From Collinsella aerofaciens (GTDB lineage: Bacteria > Actinomycetota > Coriobacteriia > Coriobacteriales > Coriobacteriaceae), in NCBI RefSeq assembly GCF_015555045.1, contig NZ_JADNJQ010000015.1:1-54727 (forward strand): a stretch of 54,727 nt of DNA, in the 5' to 3' direction. Position 1 is the stretch's first letter. Every line of letters begins with the position of its first letter. The position numbers were made by a program, and so were the translations under genes. The notes under the pieces were generated by a model that searched no databases, was not told the origin of the DNA, and was given only the letters and a program-made list of their open reading frames with translations. Shown here piece after piece: positions 1 to 11,220 of the stretch.

Positions 1-2
1 TC

Positions 3-662
3 GGGGTCGCCTACCTGCCCGGGCTCGCCGCCAGCCGCGCCGCGGGCCTGTTCGCCGGCGAGGCCAAGACCGACGAGCGCGACGCCGCGGTGATCGCGCG
101 GACCGCCCTGGGCGTGCCGGACTCCCTGTCGGGGGTCCCGGGCCGCGGCGAGGCCCTCGAGGCCGCCCGCGCCCTCTCGTCGCAGCGCGACCACGTCGTC
201 GCCTGCGCGACCAGGGACAAGAACCGCCTGCGCGCGGTGCTGCTCGAGTCCTGCCCGGCCCTCGAGGCCGCGGTCGACCTGTCGGACCGGCGGTGGCTGG
301 AGCTGCTCACCGTGCCCGGCATCGGCCCGAGGACCGCGGCGCAGCTCGCGGTGTCGGTCGACATCGGGAGGTTCCCGGACCACGACCACCTGGCCTCGTA
401 CTGCGGCATAGCCCCGAGGGTGAGGAGCTCCGGCACGTCGGTGAGGTCGGTCAGGGCGTCCAGGCGCGGCGACGCGAGGCTCAAGTCCCTGCTGATCTTC
501 TCGTGCAACAGCCTGGTGAGGTCCTCGGGGCGCTACGGCGAGTACTACCGGGCCTGCAGGGCACGGGGCATGGGGCACGGGCGGGCGCTCAAGGCCGTCG
601 CGAGGAAGCGGCTCAGGGCGATATACGCCGTGATGCGCGACCGGGTGCCCTACCGGGAGTAG
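3..662 (+). CDS. IS110-family transposase, 5' end cut off by window edge
   Basis: This is the C-terminal part (about 219 residues) of an IS110-family transposase, an enzyme with an N-terminal DEDD RuvC-like domain and a C-terminal serine-containing domain. The frame is open back to the window edge, so the true start lies outside. Visible are the end of the DEDD domain (KTDERDAAVIAR), a long helical linker, then the C-terminal transposase_20 region with a helix-hairpin-helix-like TVPGIGPRTAAQLA segment and the SYCGIAPRVRSSG motif with its serine. It is very GC-rich in codon use compared with the next gene. IS110 elements lack clear terminal inverted repeats, so the right end cannot be fixed. 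A copy of a dispersed repeat starts about 40 bases after the stop. Family call is firm; activity is unknown. Confidence 0.88.
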   Translation, partial: GVAYLPGLAASRAAGLFAGEAKTDERDAAVIARTALGVPDSLSGVPGRGEALEAARALSSQRDHVVACATRDKNRLRAVLLESCPALEAAVDLSDRRWLELLTVPGIGPRTAAQLAVSVDIGRFPDHDHLASYCGIAPRVRSSGTSVRSVRASRRGDARLKSLLIFSCNSLVRSSGRYGEYYRACRARGMGHGRALKAVARKRLRAIYAVMRDRVPYRE

Positions 663-701
663 CCCCGACGGTTGACAAAACTATAGGAACACCTAACGAC
701 T

Positions 702-728
702 ACTCATTTAAGTCTGTCCCCAATGACT
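702..728 (+). repeat. Dispersed 27-base repeat, copy 1
   Basis: This 27-base stretch contains TTTAAGTCTGTCCCCAA and recurs at 6516-6542 and 6821-6847 in the same orientation with only a few changes. The reverse strand carries a GGGGACAG core. Just after it (about 740-753) lies GGAAGGCGCATCCC, which resembles the units of the 62-base array at 6622, so a longer homologous segment is shared by the two places. It sits between the transposase and the PRD regulator gene. Confidence 0.85.
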
Positions 729-902
729 GCCCAATGGCTGGGAAGGCGCATCCCACACCGACGCATTGCCTTCGGGCCCTCTCCCCAGGCTCTCCATAGC
801 TCAGCTGGACTCCCCGCAACCTGTTCCGAGTTGGCGGAACGAGCGCGACGTGGAGTGTCATTCTTTACCGCGTTAGACTAGACGCAGGGAAAGGAGGAGG
901 AC

Positions 903-2798
903 ATGGATGCTCGCGTCAAGCAGCTTGTAAATATGATCGAGGACGCTCAGCCTGTCGCTGTCGCGGTACTTGCCAAGCGTCTCGAGGTAAGCGAGCGCGC
1001 CGTGAGAAACTATATCCATCGCGCAAACGACAACCTTGCAGGGGTTGCACGCATCGTTGGCAGCAAGGGGCAGTATCGTATCGATGTTGCACGTGCAGAT
1101 GAGCTTGCTCGCTTGCTAGACGGTGCGGCTCTGGCCCATCCGGGCATTCCTGATACGCGCGACGGCCGTGTGTCCTTCCTTCTTAACGACCTCCTCATGC
1201 GGTCCCAGTGGGTGACGATTGAGGAGTATGCGGATTTACTCTACGTTTCGGCGCGAACTCTGTCCAATGACATGCGTCTGGTAGAGCAGAAACTCGCCCA
1301 ATTTGACTTAACGCTCGAAAAGCGCCCACGCTACGGAATCCGCGTTGCGGGCGGGGAGTCGCAGCGGCGCCTGTGCCTGGCCTCGCTGGTGAGGCCCGTG
1401 TTGCCCGACACCGACGATGCAAAGCTCGCCGAGCGCCTGCGGGCCATCGCCGCATGTGTGGACGATGCTCTGACGGCCTCGCCCGTCACGGTGAGCTCGC
1501 TGGCATCCCGCAATCTCATCATGCATCTTTACATTGCTCTTGGCCGCATCGAGCAGGGCTGCTATGTCCCAGCTGCAGAATCGGACGTTCAAAAACTGGA
1601 GGGAACGCGCGAATACGCCGCGGCTTTCCAGATTGCCGCAAACATCAAGGATGCCCTGGGCGTGAGCATGCCCCGAGAAGAGGTTGCCTTTATCGCAATC
1701 CATTTGCTCGGCAGGGGCACGGGCGTGCCCGAGAAGGGCTCTGCCGTTATCTCGGACGAGATGTGGGAGATTGCTTCCGAGATGGTACGTGCGGTCAACG
1801 ATGAGTTTAGGTTTGACTTTAGCGGCGATCTTGAACTTCGCATGAACCTTGCTCGGCATATCGGCCCTCTGGGCTATCGCCTTGAATATCACATGCATAT
1901 GGATAACCCCATGCTGTCCGATATCAAGACGAGGTTTCCGTTGGCCTATTCGATGGCAGCTGGCACCTCGCAGGTACTCGAGCGTCATTTTGGCAGCCAG
2001 CCCTCTGATGAAGAGCTCGGCTACATCGCCATGGCATTTGCCCTGGCCCTCGAGCAGCAAGCCGACCAGCCGCGTCGCAAACGCATCCTGATCGTGTGCG
2101 CCTCGGGAGCGGGAAGCGCCCGTATGCTCGAGCACCAGTACCGCAAGCAGTTTGGCATGTATATCGATTCGATTGAGACATGCGATGTCGCCCGCGTGGG
2201 AACGTTCGATTTTTCGCATATCGACTACGTGTTCACAACGGTGCCGCTCAACGTCAAGTTGCCCGTGCCCGTCCGCGAGGCCGATTTCTTCTTGGAGACG
2301 AGCGATGTCAACGCTATCCGCAAGGTGCTGAGCGACGACACTGCGCAATCGGACTCCGTGAGCTCTTTCTTTAGCCGTGCCCTGTTCTTCAACCGCGTTG
2401 AGGCGTCGTCGAAGCAGGCCGTTCTCCGATATCTCTCCGAGCGCGCCGTCGAGAGCGGCCGTGTCGATGCCCAGTTTGCCCAAGAGGTCGCCGAGCGCGA
2501 GAGCGCGAGCGCCACCTCGTTTGGCAATGGGGTAGCCATGCCCCATGGGATGCATCCCTTGAGCGCCGAGGCCTTTGTTACCGTGGGCCTGCTCGAACAT
2601 CCCATTCTTTGGGACGAATACGGCCATGAGGTCGATATCGTCTTTATGGTGTCGTTTGCCCGGTCGGGCGGCGATGAGGCGCGGATCTTGAGCTCACTGC
2701 TCGCCGAGATCTTTATGGACCGCCAGGGGGTCGAGCGCCTACGCGAGCGCCGGTCCTGGCATGAGCTGATGGCGCTTGTGCAAGCGCATACGGCTTAA
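903..2798 (+). CDS. PRD-containing PTS-controlled transcriptional regulator (LicR/MtlR type)
   Basis: This 631-residue protein is a PTS-regulated transcription activator of the LicR/MtlR architecture. An N-terminal HTH (about 1-60) is followed by a second, Mga-like HTH (about 95-150), PRD1 (about 195-275, histidines 208 and 267), PRD2 (about 300-390, histidines 319 and 330), an EIIB-like domain with Cys399 in VCASGAG, and a fructose-type EIIA domain with His548 in AMPHGM. In this family, phosphorylation of the PRD histidines, EIIB cysteine and EIIA histidine couples activity to sugar transport and HPr state. The start follows a strong AAAGGAGGAGG site. The cellobiose-type PTS genes downstream are the obvious targets. 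It is a DNA-binding activator rather than an RNA antiterminator, because the N-terminus is HTH and not a CAT domain. Confidence 0.9.
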   Translation: MDARVKQLVNMIEDAQPVAVAVLAKRLEVSERAVRNYIHRANDNLAGVARIVGSKGQYRIDVARADELARLLDGAALAHPGIPDTRDGRVSFLLNDLLMRSQWVTIEEYADLLYVSARTLSNDMRLVEQKLAQFDLTLEKRPRYGIRVAGGESQRRLCLASLVRPVLPDTDDAKLAERLRAIAACVDDALTASPVTVSSLASRNLIMHLYIALGRIEQGCYVPAAESDVQKLEGTREYAAAFQIAANIKDALGVSMPREEVAFIAIHLLGRGTGVPEKGSAVISDEMWEIASEMVRAVNDEFRFDFSGDLELRMNLARHIGPLGYRLEYHMHMDNPMLSDIKTRFPLAYSMAAGTSQVLERHFGSQPSDEELGYIAMAFALALEQQADQPRRKRILIVCASGAGSARMLEHQYRKQFGMYIDSIETCDVARVGTFDFSHIDYVFTTVPLNVKLPVPVREADFFLETSDVNAIRKVLSDDTAQSDSVSSFFSRALFFNRVEASSKQAVLRYLSERAVESGRVDAQFAQEVAERESASATSFGNGVAMPHGMHPLSAEAFVTVGLLEHPILWDEYGHEVDIVFMVSFARSGGDEARILSSLLAEIFMDRQGVERLRERRSWHELMALVQAHTA

Positions 2799-2917
2799 GA
2801 CTTCTTTTGTCGATGACCCTGTCAGTCTACCTGCAATAAACCTCGAGGATTGCGGGCGGGAGATAGGCGTTTCGAATATTCAAGTACAAACCAAACATCA
2901 CGGGAGAGGAGACCGTT

Positions 2918-3244
2918 ATGGACGATCAGGGAACCGAGATGGTTTCGTTTCAGCTGGTCGCTGCAGCGGGAGAGGCACGCAGCCTTGCCTTCGAAGCCCT
3001 TGAAAAGGCAAAGGCGGGGGATTTTGACGCCGCCGCCAAACTCATGAAGCAGTCAAAGGATGCGGGAATCAAGGCTCACCACATCCAAACGCAGCTGCTT
3101 TCGACTGAGGCAGCGGGCGAGCATCTGTCGGTGGATGTGTTGCTGGTCCATGCTCAGGACCACCTCATGTGCTCCATGCTTGCTCAGGAGCTCGTGCAGG
3201 AGCTGATCTGCCTGTATGAGCGCACTGCAACCAAGAACGCCTAG
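2918..3244 (+). CDS. PTS lactose/cellobiose-family IIA component
   Basis: This 108-residue cytoplasmic protein passes phosphate from HPr to the IIB subunit of a beta-glucoside PTS. The length and the all-helical pattern match the lactose/cellobiose IIA family, and the active-site histidine is His78 in LLVHAQDHLM. The start follows GGGAGAGGAG. It is the first gene of IIA-IIB-IIC-GH1 and lies about 120 bases after the regulator gene. That gap probably holds the operon promoter. No clear operator was recognised there. Confidence 0.92.
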   Translation: MDDQGTEMVSFQLVAAAGEARSLAFEALEKAKAGDFDAAAKLMKQSKDAGIKAHHIQTQLLSTEAAGEHLSVDVLLVHAQDHLMCSMLAQELVQELICLYERTATKNA

Positions 3245-3290
3245 CGGCGTGCGGTGACTATCCAACCAATCAATGCGAAGGGAATCCCTT

Positions 3291-3584
3291 ATGAAGATCC
3301 TTCTTGTTTGCGCAGCTGGTCTGTCTACAAGCATTCTGATGAAGAAACTCGAGAAATATGCGGAGCAAAACGGCATCGAGCTCGATATCGATGCGGTGGG
3401 TATCGGCGAGTATCAGGAGACGTGCGCCAATTATGACGTGCTGCTCTTGGGGCCGCAGGTGTCCTACCAGCTCAACACCGTCAAGCAGGGGAGCGGTAAG
3501 CCGACCGCGGTCATCCCCGCACAGGACTACGGCATGGGCAACGCCGCCAACGTGCTGGCACTCGCCCAGTCGCTGTTGGGTTAG
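3291..3584 (+). CDS. PTS lactose/cellobiose-family IIB component
   Basis: This 97-residue IIB protein accepts phosphate on Cys7 in the N-terminal ILLVCAAGLSTS loop and transfers it to the sugar bound by IIC. The ATG at 3291 is chosen over an upstream ATG at 3273 because it follows GAAGGGA and places the cysteine at the usual position 7. The gene is about 45 bases after IIA and 9 bases before IIC, so the three components are co-transcribed. Confidence 0.92.
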   Translation: MKILLVCAAGLSTSILMKKLEKYAEQNGIELDIDAVGIGEYQETCANYDVLLLGPQVSYQLNTVKQGSGKPTAVIPAQDYGMGNAANVLALAQSLLG

Positions 3585-3593
3585 GAGGCAACC

Positions 3594-6399
<2,806 letters not shown>

Positions 6400-6415
6400 C
6401 TCTTGCAGGTCTGTT

Positions 6416-6449
6416 GCCCCCGCGGTCCGCTTCGGCCGCGGGGGCTTTT
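6416..6449 (+). terminator. Rho-independent terminator after the beta-glucoside operon
   Basis: A 10-bp GC stem (GCCCCCGCGG with CCGCGGGGGC) is followed by TTTTGTT, 17 bases after the GH1 stop. Confidence 0.92.
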
Positions 6450-6515
6450 GTTATTTACCTAGTCCCCGATGAGACCCTCATTCTGTGGGTAGTCATTGGA
6501 CGTTCTTAAACGACT

Positions 6516-6542
6516 AGTCATTTAAGTCTGTCCCCAATGACT
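6516..6542 (+). repeat. Dispersed 27-base repeat, copy 2
   Basis: This is the second copy of the TTTAAGTCTGTCCCCAA element. Here it is part of a larger palindrome: AGTCATTGG at 6491-6499 pairs with CCAATGACT at 6534-6542, and the interior CTTAAACGACTAGTC/ATTTAAG is itself nearly palindromic around ACTAGT. Confidence 0.85.
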
Positions 6543-6820
6543 GCGGAAACCCGGCACCTGGGGACGTTCCTTTTCTGCCGGCAGCTTGGAACAGTCCTTA
6601 AAGCCCGCATCAATCAACTGCGGAAAGCGCATCCCAGAATGAGCGTCCAACATGGGACATGGTTTCCCTTGAGGGCCTCAACCGGAAAATGCATCCCGGA
6701 ATGTTGCCGGAAAGTGGAACGTAGTTTCCCAAACAGGCCGTGCGCGGAAAGTGCATCTCGCTATCGAACTTCAAAGCGGGATGCATTTTCCGTGCCAGCA
6801 GTTCCGGGCAGCCAGAGACC
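6543..6820. repeat. Degenerate tandem array with 62-base period
   Basis: This gap has no gene. It carries GGAAAGCGCATCCCAGAAT at 6622, GGAAAATGCATCCCGGAAT at 6684 and GGAAAGTGCATCTCG at 6746, spaced exactly 62 bases apart, plus an inverted copy at 6777-6791. Between the first two units a second block (about TGGRACRTRGTTTCCC) is also conserved. The array is bounded on both sides by the 27-base dispersed repeat. No cas genes or ORF are associated. Confidence 0.75.
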
Positions 6821-6847
6821 ACTCATTTAAGTCTGTCCCCAACGACT
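6821..6847 (+). repeat. Dispersed 27-base repeat, copy 3, overlapping a stop codon
   Basis: This is the third copy of the element. It overlaps the stop codon (6846-6848, minus strand) of the C39-like gene, so the repeat may serve as its 3' end. Confidence 0.85.
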
Positions 6848-7880
6848 AGTAGTAGGCCCACATGGCTTCGACTTCGTTGAGGACCTCTACGACGCCCCAG
6901 CGTCGGGCGCTGCGGCTGGCCGAGTTGGGATCGAAGACTTCAATCTGGTCGGCGTCGTCAATACCGTAAAGTACAATGTAGTGGCCCACGTTGGTAAAGG
7001 TGCCCGGCCGAACGGCGGCGATGACGGGCGCTCCCGAACGCAGCGCCTGAGTCATCGAGTCGCGATCGTTATGAAGCTCCGTTCCGTTAAGTCCCAACTG
7101 CCACGCACCGCTCGTCATAAACGACCATTCGGTTGCACCGGTGGGGGCGTAATTGCCTGCCTCGGAAAGCGCGCACATATTGACGGGGGTCATATCGGTG
7201 CGTCCCGTCTTAAAGATATAGACCATGGTGAGGCACGTAGGCCCGCAGGCATTTTGGCGGATGGTACCGCCGGCGTAAGGCAGCTCCGACCATGCAGGGT
7301 CGATCTGATAGATATGGGGCATCGTGCCGGCTTGCCATTGCGAGCGCGGGGTCGAAAAGGCGAAAGAATAACCGGGCGCGACGGGGGCCTTGAGCAGCTT
7401 GTCCTCGGCGGTGGGCTCGAGACCGGCCGAGCCGTGGGACATACAGGAGCTCATAAGCACAAAGACCAGACAGATGAGGATAGAGCACAGTGCGAGGCAA
7501 AGCCGACGAGCCGGCAGGGCGGGGGCATTCACGTACGATGTCGAGCGGTAGGGCTTGCCGTCGCGTCCGCCTTGGGGATGCGAAAAGAAGCGGTTGATAT
7601 GGCTGCCGGGCTGACGTGCGCCGTTGCGGCGCAGTTGCGGAACCTCGGCTTGGCGCTGTCGAGTGCGCGCGCCCAAGCGGCTATCTTGCTGTGCGCTTGT
7701 GCCCGTGCTCGGACGGCCACTCTGCCGTGTTCTGTTTGTCTGCTGCCGAGACGAAGGCCTGGGTTGCTCTTGAGGGCGTTGCGGATTGCTGCTCGTGGCA
7801 CTTCTGGGCGTCGGCGTGGTGCGGCCAGCAAGGCGAACGCTTTGTCGCCGTTGATCACCGTCGTTGTATCCGTATGCCAT
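6846..7880 (-). CDS. Membrane-anchored C39-like peptidase-fold protein
   Basis: This 344-residue protein has a long Arg/Gln/Pro-rich N-terminus (about 1-122), one transmembrane helix (about 125-147) and an extracytoplasmic C-terminal domain of the C39_2 papain-like family. The likely catalytic triad is Cys212 in QNACGPTC, His300 in VGHYIVLYG and Asp317 in VFDPNS. In the family such domains cleave peptides, and some are inactive structural homologues. The N-terminal region would face the cytoplasm and is low in complexity. An AAGGCGG site precedes the ATG. No bacteriocin precursor or ABC exporter is adjacent, so it is not a leader-peptide-processing transporter. The substrate is unknown. Confidence 0.75.
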   Translation of the reverse strand: MAYGYNDGDQRRQSVRLAGRTTPTPRSATSSNPQRPQEQPRPSSRQQTNRTRQSGRPSTGTSAQQDSRLGARTRQRQAEVPQLRRNGARQPGSHINRFFSHPQGGRDGKPYRSTSYVNAPALPARRLCLALCSILICLVFVLMSSCMSHGSAGLEPTAEDKLLKAPVAPGYSFAFSTPRSQWQAGTMPHIYQIDPAWSELPYAGGTIRQNACGPTCLTMVYIFKTGRTDMTPVNMCALSEAGNYAPTGATEWSFMTSGAWQLGLNGTELHNDRDSMTQALRSGAPVIAAVRPGTFTNVGHYIVLYGIDDADQIEVFDPNSASRSARRWGVVEVLNEVEAMWAYY

Positions 7881-8241
7881 TCGTACCGCCTTGTCTCATG
7901 TATAACCTGTCTATCCTACAAAAAAGATGTGCAACAAATGGGTCCGCGCGTCAAAAGCTCGGTAAACGGTACGAAAGGCGCAAAACACACGGCCTCAAAA
8001 ACATCTCTATATGCGTCCGATGAGCGTACGCCCGTCGGACGGGCGACAACAATGAGCGGCAAACCGTGCCGTTCGTCCCAAAAACGGCGCCGCTCGTTTT
8101 GCAGCTCTGCCTTCGGTCGAGCCACAAGCGGCGCTGCTGTGCCAAGGCCGTATCTTAAAGCCATGAAATAAAAGCGCGCGGCAAAACAGACCGCGCAAGG
8201 GGTGACGCCAAAGAGGCGTCAATAAGGAAAGGAGGGGAACA
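7881..8241. other. Intergenic region upstream of the permease
   Basis: This 361-base divergent gap separates the C39-like gene (minus) from the permease (plus) and must hold both promoters. No convincing -35/-10 pair was found. A short hairpin (GACGCC/GGCGTC, about 8202-8219) lies just before the AAGGAAAGGAGGGG ribosome binding site of the permease. Confidence 0.5.
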
Positions 8242-9693
8242 ATGGCGGACAAGAACGCAGAAGTTGCAGTCGAAGGTAACGGCGGCATGAAGAAAACGCT
8301 TTCGCTCTGGAACTTCTTCACCATCGGTTTCGGTGCCATCATCGGAACTGGCTGGGTTCTGCAGGTCGGCGACTGGATGGTCGTGGGCGGCGGTCCCGTT
8401 CCCGCTATGATCGCATTCCTCTTGGGTGCAATCTTTCTCGTGCCCGTCGGAGCTGTTTTCGGTGAGCTCACGGCTGCTATCCCCATCTCGGGCGGCATCG
8501 TCGAGTATGTCGATCGTAGCTTTGGCCGTACGCTGAGCTATATCACCGGTTGGCTCCTGGCCCTGGGCAACGGCATCCTGTGCCCGTGGGAGGCAATCGC
8601 TATCTCGACCCTCGTGTCCGAGATGTTCGGCAGCCTGCCCGGTCTTGAGTGGCTGCGTGCCGTCAAGCTCTATACCATCCTGGGCGCCGACGTTTACCTG
8701 TTCCCGACGCTGATCGCGCTCGGCTTTGCAACCTACGTCATCTTCCTCAACTTCCGCGGTGCCAGCTCGGCCGCCAAGCTGCAGGCCTTCCTGACCAAGG
8801 CCCTGCTCTGCGGCATGCTGCTCGCCATGGGCGTCTCGCTGTTCACCGGCTCGCCGGACAACGCCATGCCCGTGTTCTCCCAGGTCACCGGTGCTGGCGG
8901 CGGCAAGCCTGCTACCGAGGGCACCAGCCTGTTCGCAGGCATCGTTTCGGTCCTGGTTCTGACCCCGTTCTTCTACGCCGGTTTCGACACCATTCCTCAG
9001 CAGGCTGAGGAAGCGGCCGAGGGCCTCAACTGGAACAAGTTCGGCAAGATCATCTCCCTGGCCCTGCTGGCCGCAGGCGGCTTCTACATGGTCTGCATCT
9101 ACTCGTTCGGTACCATTCTCGACTGGCATGAGTTTGTTAAGAGCCCGGTTCCCGCGCTTGCCTGTCTCAAGGGCATCAACATGCTCCTGTACCTGGCCAT
9201 GCTCGTCATCGCCACGCTTGGACCCATGGGCCCGATGAACTCCTTCTACGGCGCAACGAGCCGCATCATGCTCGCCATGGGCCGCAAGGGCCAGCTGCCC
9301 GAGAAGTTCGCCGAGGTCGATCCCAAGTCCGGCGCTCCCAAGCTCGCCTGCGTCGTTCTGGGCGTCATCACCGTCGTCGGTCCGTTCCTGGGCAAGAACA
9401 TGCTCATCCCTCTGACCAACGTGTCGGCTCTCGCCTTCATCTTCTCCTGCGGCATGGTCGCCCTCGCTTGCCTGCGCATGCGCTTCACCGAGCCCGACCT
9501 GCCTCGTCCCTACGAGGTGCCCGGCGGCAAGTTTGGCATCAGCCTCGCTATCGTTGCCTGCGGCACCATCATTGGCCTGCTCGTGATCCCGTTCTCTCCC
9601 GCCTCCCTCAACATGGTGGAGTGGAGCATCGTGATCGGCTGGTTGGCTATTGGCCTGGCCCTCATGGCTTTCACCAATTCCCGCAAAAAGTAA
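8242..9693 (+). CDS. APC-family amino acid permease
   Basis: This 483-residue membrane protein of the amino acid-polyamine-organocation superfamily has about 12 hydrophobic helices. The helix-1 motif FGAIIGTGWVLQ is the unwound substrate-binding turn typical of APC carriers, and PISGGIVEYVDRSFG follows in helix 2. It probably imports an amino acid or a derivative. The next gene is an amidohydrolase 131 bases downstream, so the permease may supply its substrate. The start is set by a very strong AAAGGAGGGG site. The substrate cannot be named. Confidence 0.88.
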   Translation: MADKNAEVAVEGNGGMKKTLSLWNFFTIGFGAIIGTGWVLQVGDWMVVGGGPVPAMIAFLLGAIFLVPVGAVFGELTAAIPISGGIVEYVDRSFGRTLSYITGWLLALGNGILCPWEAIAISTLVSEMFGSLPGLEWLRAVKLYTILGADVYLFPTLIALGFATYVIFLNFRGASSAAKLQAFLTKALLCGMLLAMGVSLFTGSPDNAMPVFSQVTGAGGGKPATEGTSLFAGIVSVLVLTPFFYAGFDTIPQQAEEAAEGLNWNKFGKIISLALLAAGGFYMVCIYSFGTILDWHEFVKSPVPALACLKGINMLLYLAMLVIATLGPMGPMNSFYGATSRIMLAMGRKGQLPEKFAEVDPKSGAPKLACVVLGVITVVGPFLGKNMLIPLTNVSALAFIFSCGMVALACLRMRFTEPDLPRPYEVPGGKFGISLAIVACGTIIGLLVIPFSPASLNMVEWSIVIGWLAIGLALMAFTNSRKK

Positions 9694-9707
9694 CGCCGAG
9701 CCGGGGC

Positions 9708-9812
9708 GGATCGGGTGCGCGGAATCCTCTCTTCCGTGCACCGAACCCGGCGCCACTTGGGTAGCTTTGTGAGGCCTTAACCCAACACGGCCTCGCCCAC
9801 TATATGGATCCA
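9708..9812. other. Intercistronic stem-loop and 12-bp palindrome
   Basis: Between permease and amidohydrolase, GGTGCGCGGAA pairs with TTCCGTGCACC (about 9714-9743, one mismatch) without a T-run, so it looks like an RNA-stabilising stem rather than a terminator. TATGGATCCATA near 9801-9812 is a perfect palindrome just before the AAGGAGG site of the next gene. Confidence 0.45.
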
Positions 9813-9824
9813 TAAGGAGGAACC

Positions 9825-11102
9825 ATGTCCACTAAGTATGCAATCGTTGGCGGTAAGCTCATCGACGGTACCGGTGCCGAGCCGGTCGAGAACTCCCTCG
9901 TTCTCGTCGACGACAACGGCAAGATCGAGTACGCCGGTGCTATGCAGGACCTTCCCGAGGGCGTTGAGGTCATCGACGCCGCCGGCAAGACCGTCCTTCC
10001 CGGCCTGATCGACACCCACCTGCACTTCTCGGGCAACTTGACCGACGATGACACCGACTGGGTCATGCAGCCGCTCCTCGAGAAGCAGGCCGTCGCCGTC
10101 AAGCAGGCCTACGACTGCCTCACCCACGGCCTCACCACCGTCTGCGAGATCGGTCGCTTTGGTATCCAGATCCGTGACTGCATCGACAAGGGCGTCTTCA
10201 AGGGCCCGCGCGTTCTGGCCACCGGCCTTGGCTTCTGCCGCGTTGCCGGCCACGGCGACTCCCACCACTGCAGCCAGGAGCTCAACAAGGAATCGCACCC
10301 CTGGGGCGATCAGGTCGACGGTCCTTGGGATCTGCGCAAGGCCGTCCGTCGTCGCCTGCGCGAGAACCCCGATGCCATCAAGATCTGGGCTACCGGTGGC
10401 GGCATCTGGCGCTGGGACTCCGGCCGCGACCAGCACTACTGCTCCGAGGAGATTCAGGCCGTGGTCGAAGAGGCCAAGATGGTCGGCATCCCCGTGTGGA
10501 GCCACTGCTACAACAACCACGCCGCTGCCTACGATTCCGTTCGCTTTGGCTGCGAGCAGCTGATTCATGGCTTCGATATCGATGAGCGTACCATGGACCT
10601 CATGGCCGAGCAGGGCACCTTCTTCACCCCGACGATCGCCTTCCTGCCCACCTGGTACGCCACCTATCCGCCCGTTTACGTCCCCGAGCTGCACGACAAG
10701 TACGAGGGCACCCTGGTCGAGAAGGAGCTGCAGCGCAACTACGACTGCCTGCGCGAGGCCAAGAAGCGCGGCGTCGTCATGACGATCGGCTCCGACTCCT
10801 TCTCCTTCGTCACCCCGTACGGCACCTGCTCCATCGAGGAGATGTACGAGTTCGTCGACAAGATCGGCTTCACCCCGGTCGAGACCATCACCTGCGCCAC
10901 CCTCAATGGTGCCAAGATGTGCCACATCGAGGACGAGACCGGTTCCATCGAGGCCGGCAAGTGCGCCGACCTGCTGGTCGTCAACGGTGACGTCACCGCC
11001 GACATCCACGTGCTCAACACCGACAACATGGACGTCATCATGAAGGACGGCTGGATTGTCGAGGCCGGCACCTTCGGCGAGGCAAACAAGTACAGCGCCT
11101 AA
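9825..11102 (+). CDS. Amidohydrolase-family metal-dependent hydrolase
   Basis: This 425-residue protein has the fold of imidazolonepropionase/prolidase-like amidohydrolases: an N-terminal beta-sandwich, a TIM barrel and a closing sandwich strand. Metal ligands are visible as His65 and His67 in LIDTHLHF, a candidate carboxylated lysine in AIKIWATGG, histidines in SHCYNNH and LIHGFD, and the catalytic aspartate in TIGSDSF. Members cleave cyclic amides or peptide-like C-N bonds. The ATG follows AAGGAGGAACC. Codon use is strongly biased to C-ending codons, which suggests high expression. It probably acts on material brought in by the upstream permease. Confidence 0.88.
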   Translation: MSTKYAIVGGKLIDGTGAEPVENSLVLVDDNGKIEYAGAMQDLPEGVEVIDAAGKTVLPGLIDTHLHFSGNLTDDDTDWVMQPLLEKQAVAVKQAYDCLTHGLTTVCEIGRFGIQIRDCIDKGVFKGPRVLATGLGFCRVAGHGDSHHCSQELNKESHPWGDQVDGPWDLRKAVRRRLRENPDAIKIWATGGGIWRWDSGRDQHYCSEEIQAVVEEAKMVGIPVWSHCYNNHAAAYDSVRFGCEQLIHGFDIDERTMDLMAEQGTFFTPTIAFLPTWYATYPPVYVPELHDKYEGTLVEKELQRNYDCLREAKKRGVVMTIGSDSFSFVTPYGTCSIEEMYEFVDKIGFTPVETITCATLNGAKMCHIEDETGSIEAGKCADLLVVNGDVTADIHVLNTDNMDVIMKDGWIVEAGTFGEANKYSA

Positions 11103-11160
11103 GCTACCGTTCATCGATGGCTTGATGTAAAAAACAGTATTTGATTGCATAATGCAATGG

Positions 11161-11187
11161 AGAGGGTCGCTTGCGGCCCTCTTTATT
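11161..11187 (+). terminator. Terminator after the amidohydrolase gene
   Basis: AGAGGGTCGC pairs with GCGGCCCTCT (one G-T pair) followed by TTTATT. An AT-rich palindrome ATTGCAT/ATGCAAT lies just upstream at 11144-11158. The next gene starts only 34 bases later, so this could also attenuate read-through into lytS-1. Confidence 0.75.
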
Positions 11188-11220
11188 GCTATGGGGTGCG
11201 TCAGTAAGAAGGAGATGACA

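Noticed and set aside
24-662. Complete IS110 element with both ends
   Set aside because: The 5' part is outside the window and IS110 elements lack terminal inverted repeats, so no boundary can be claimed.
788-845. tRNA-like stretch with TAGCTCAGCTGG and a small hairpin after it
   Set aside because: Only a D-arm-like segment is present. There is no matching acceptor stem, anticodon arm or T-arm.
903-2798. RNA-binding antiterminator (BglG type) reading of the PRD protein
   Set aside because: The N-terminus is a DNA-binding HTH and the protein carries EIIB and EIIA domains. No terminator/antiterminator pair was found before the PTS genes.
6622-6791. CRISPR array
   Set aside because: Repeats are short and degenerate, one unit is inverted, the intervals are themselves partly conserved, and no cas genes are near.
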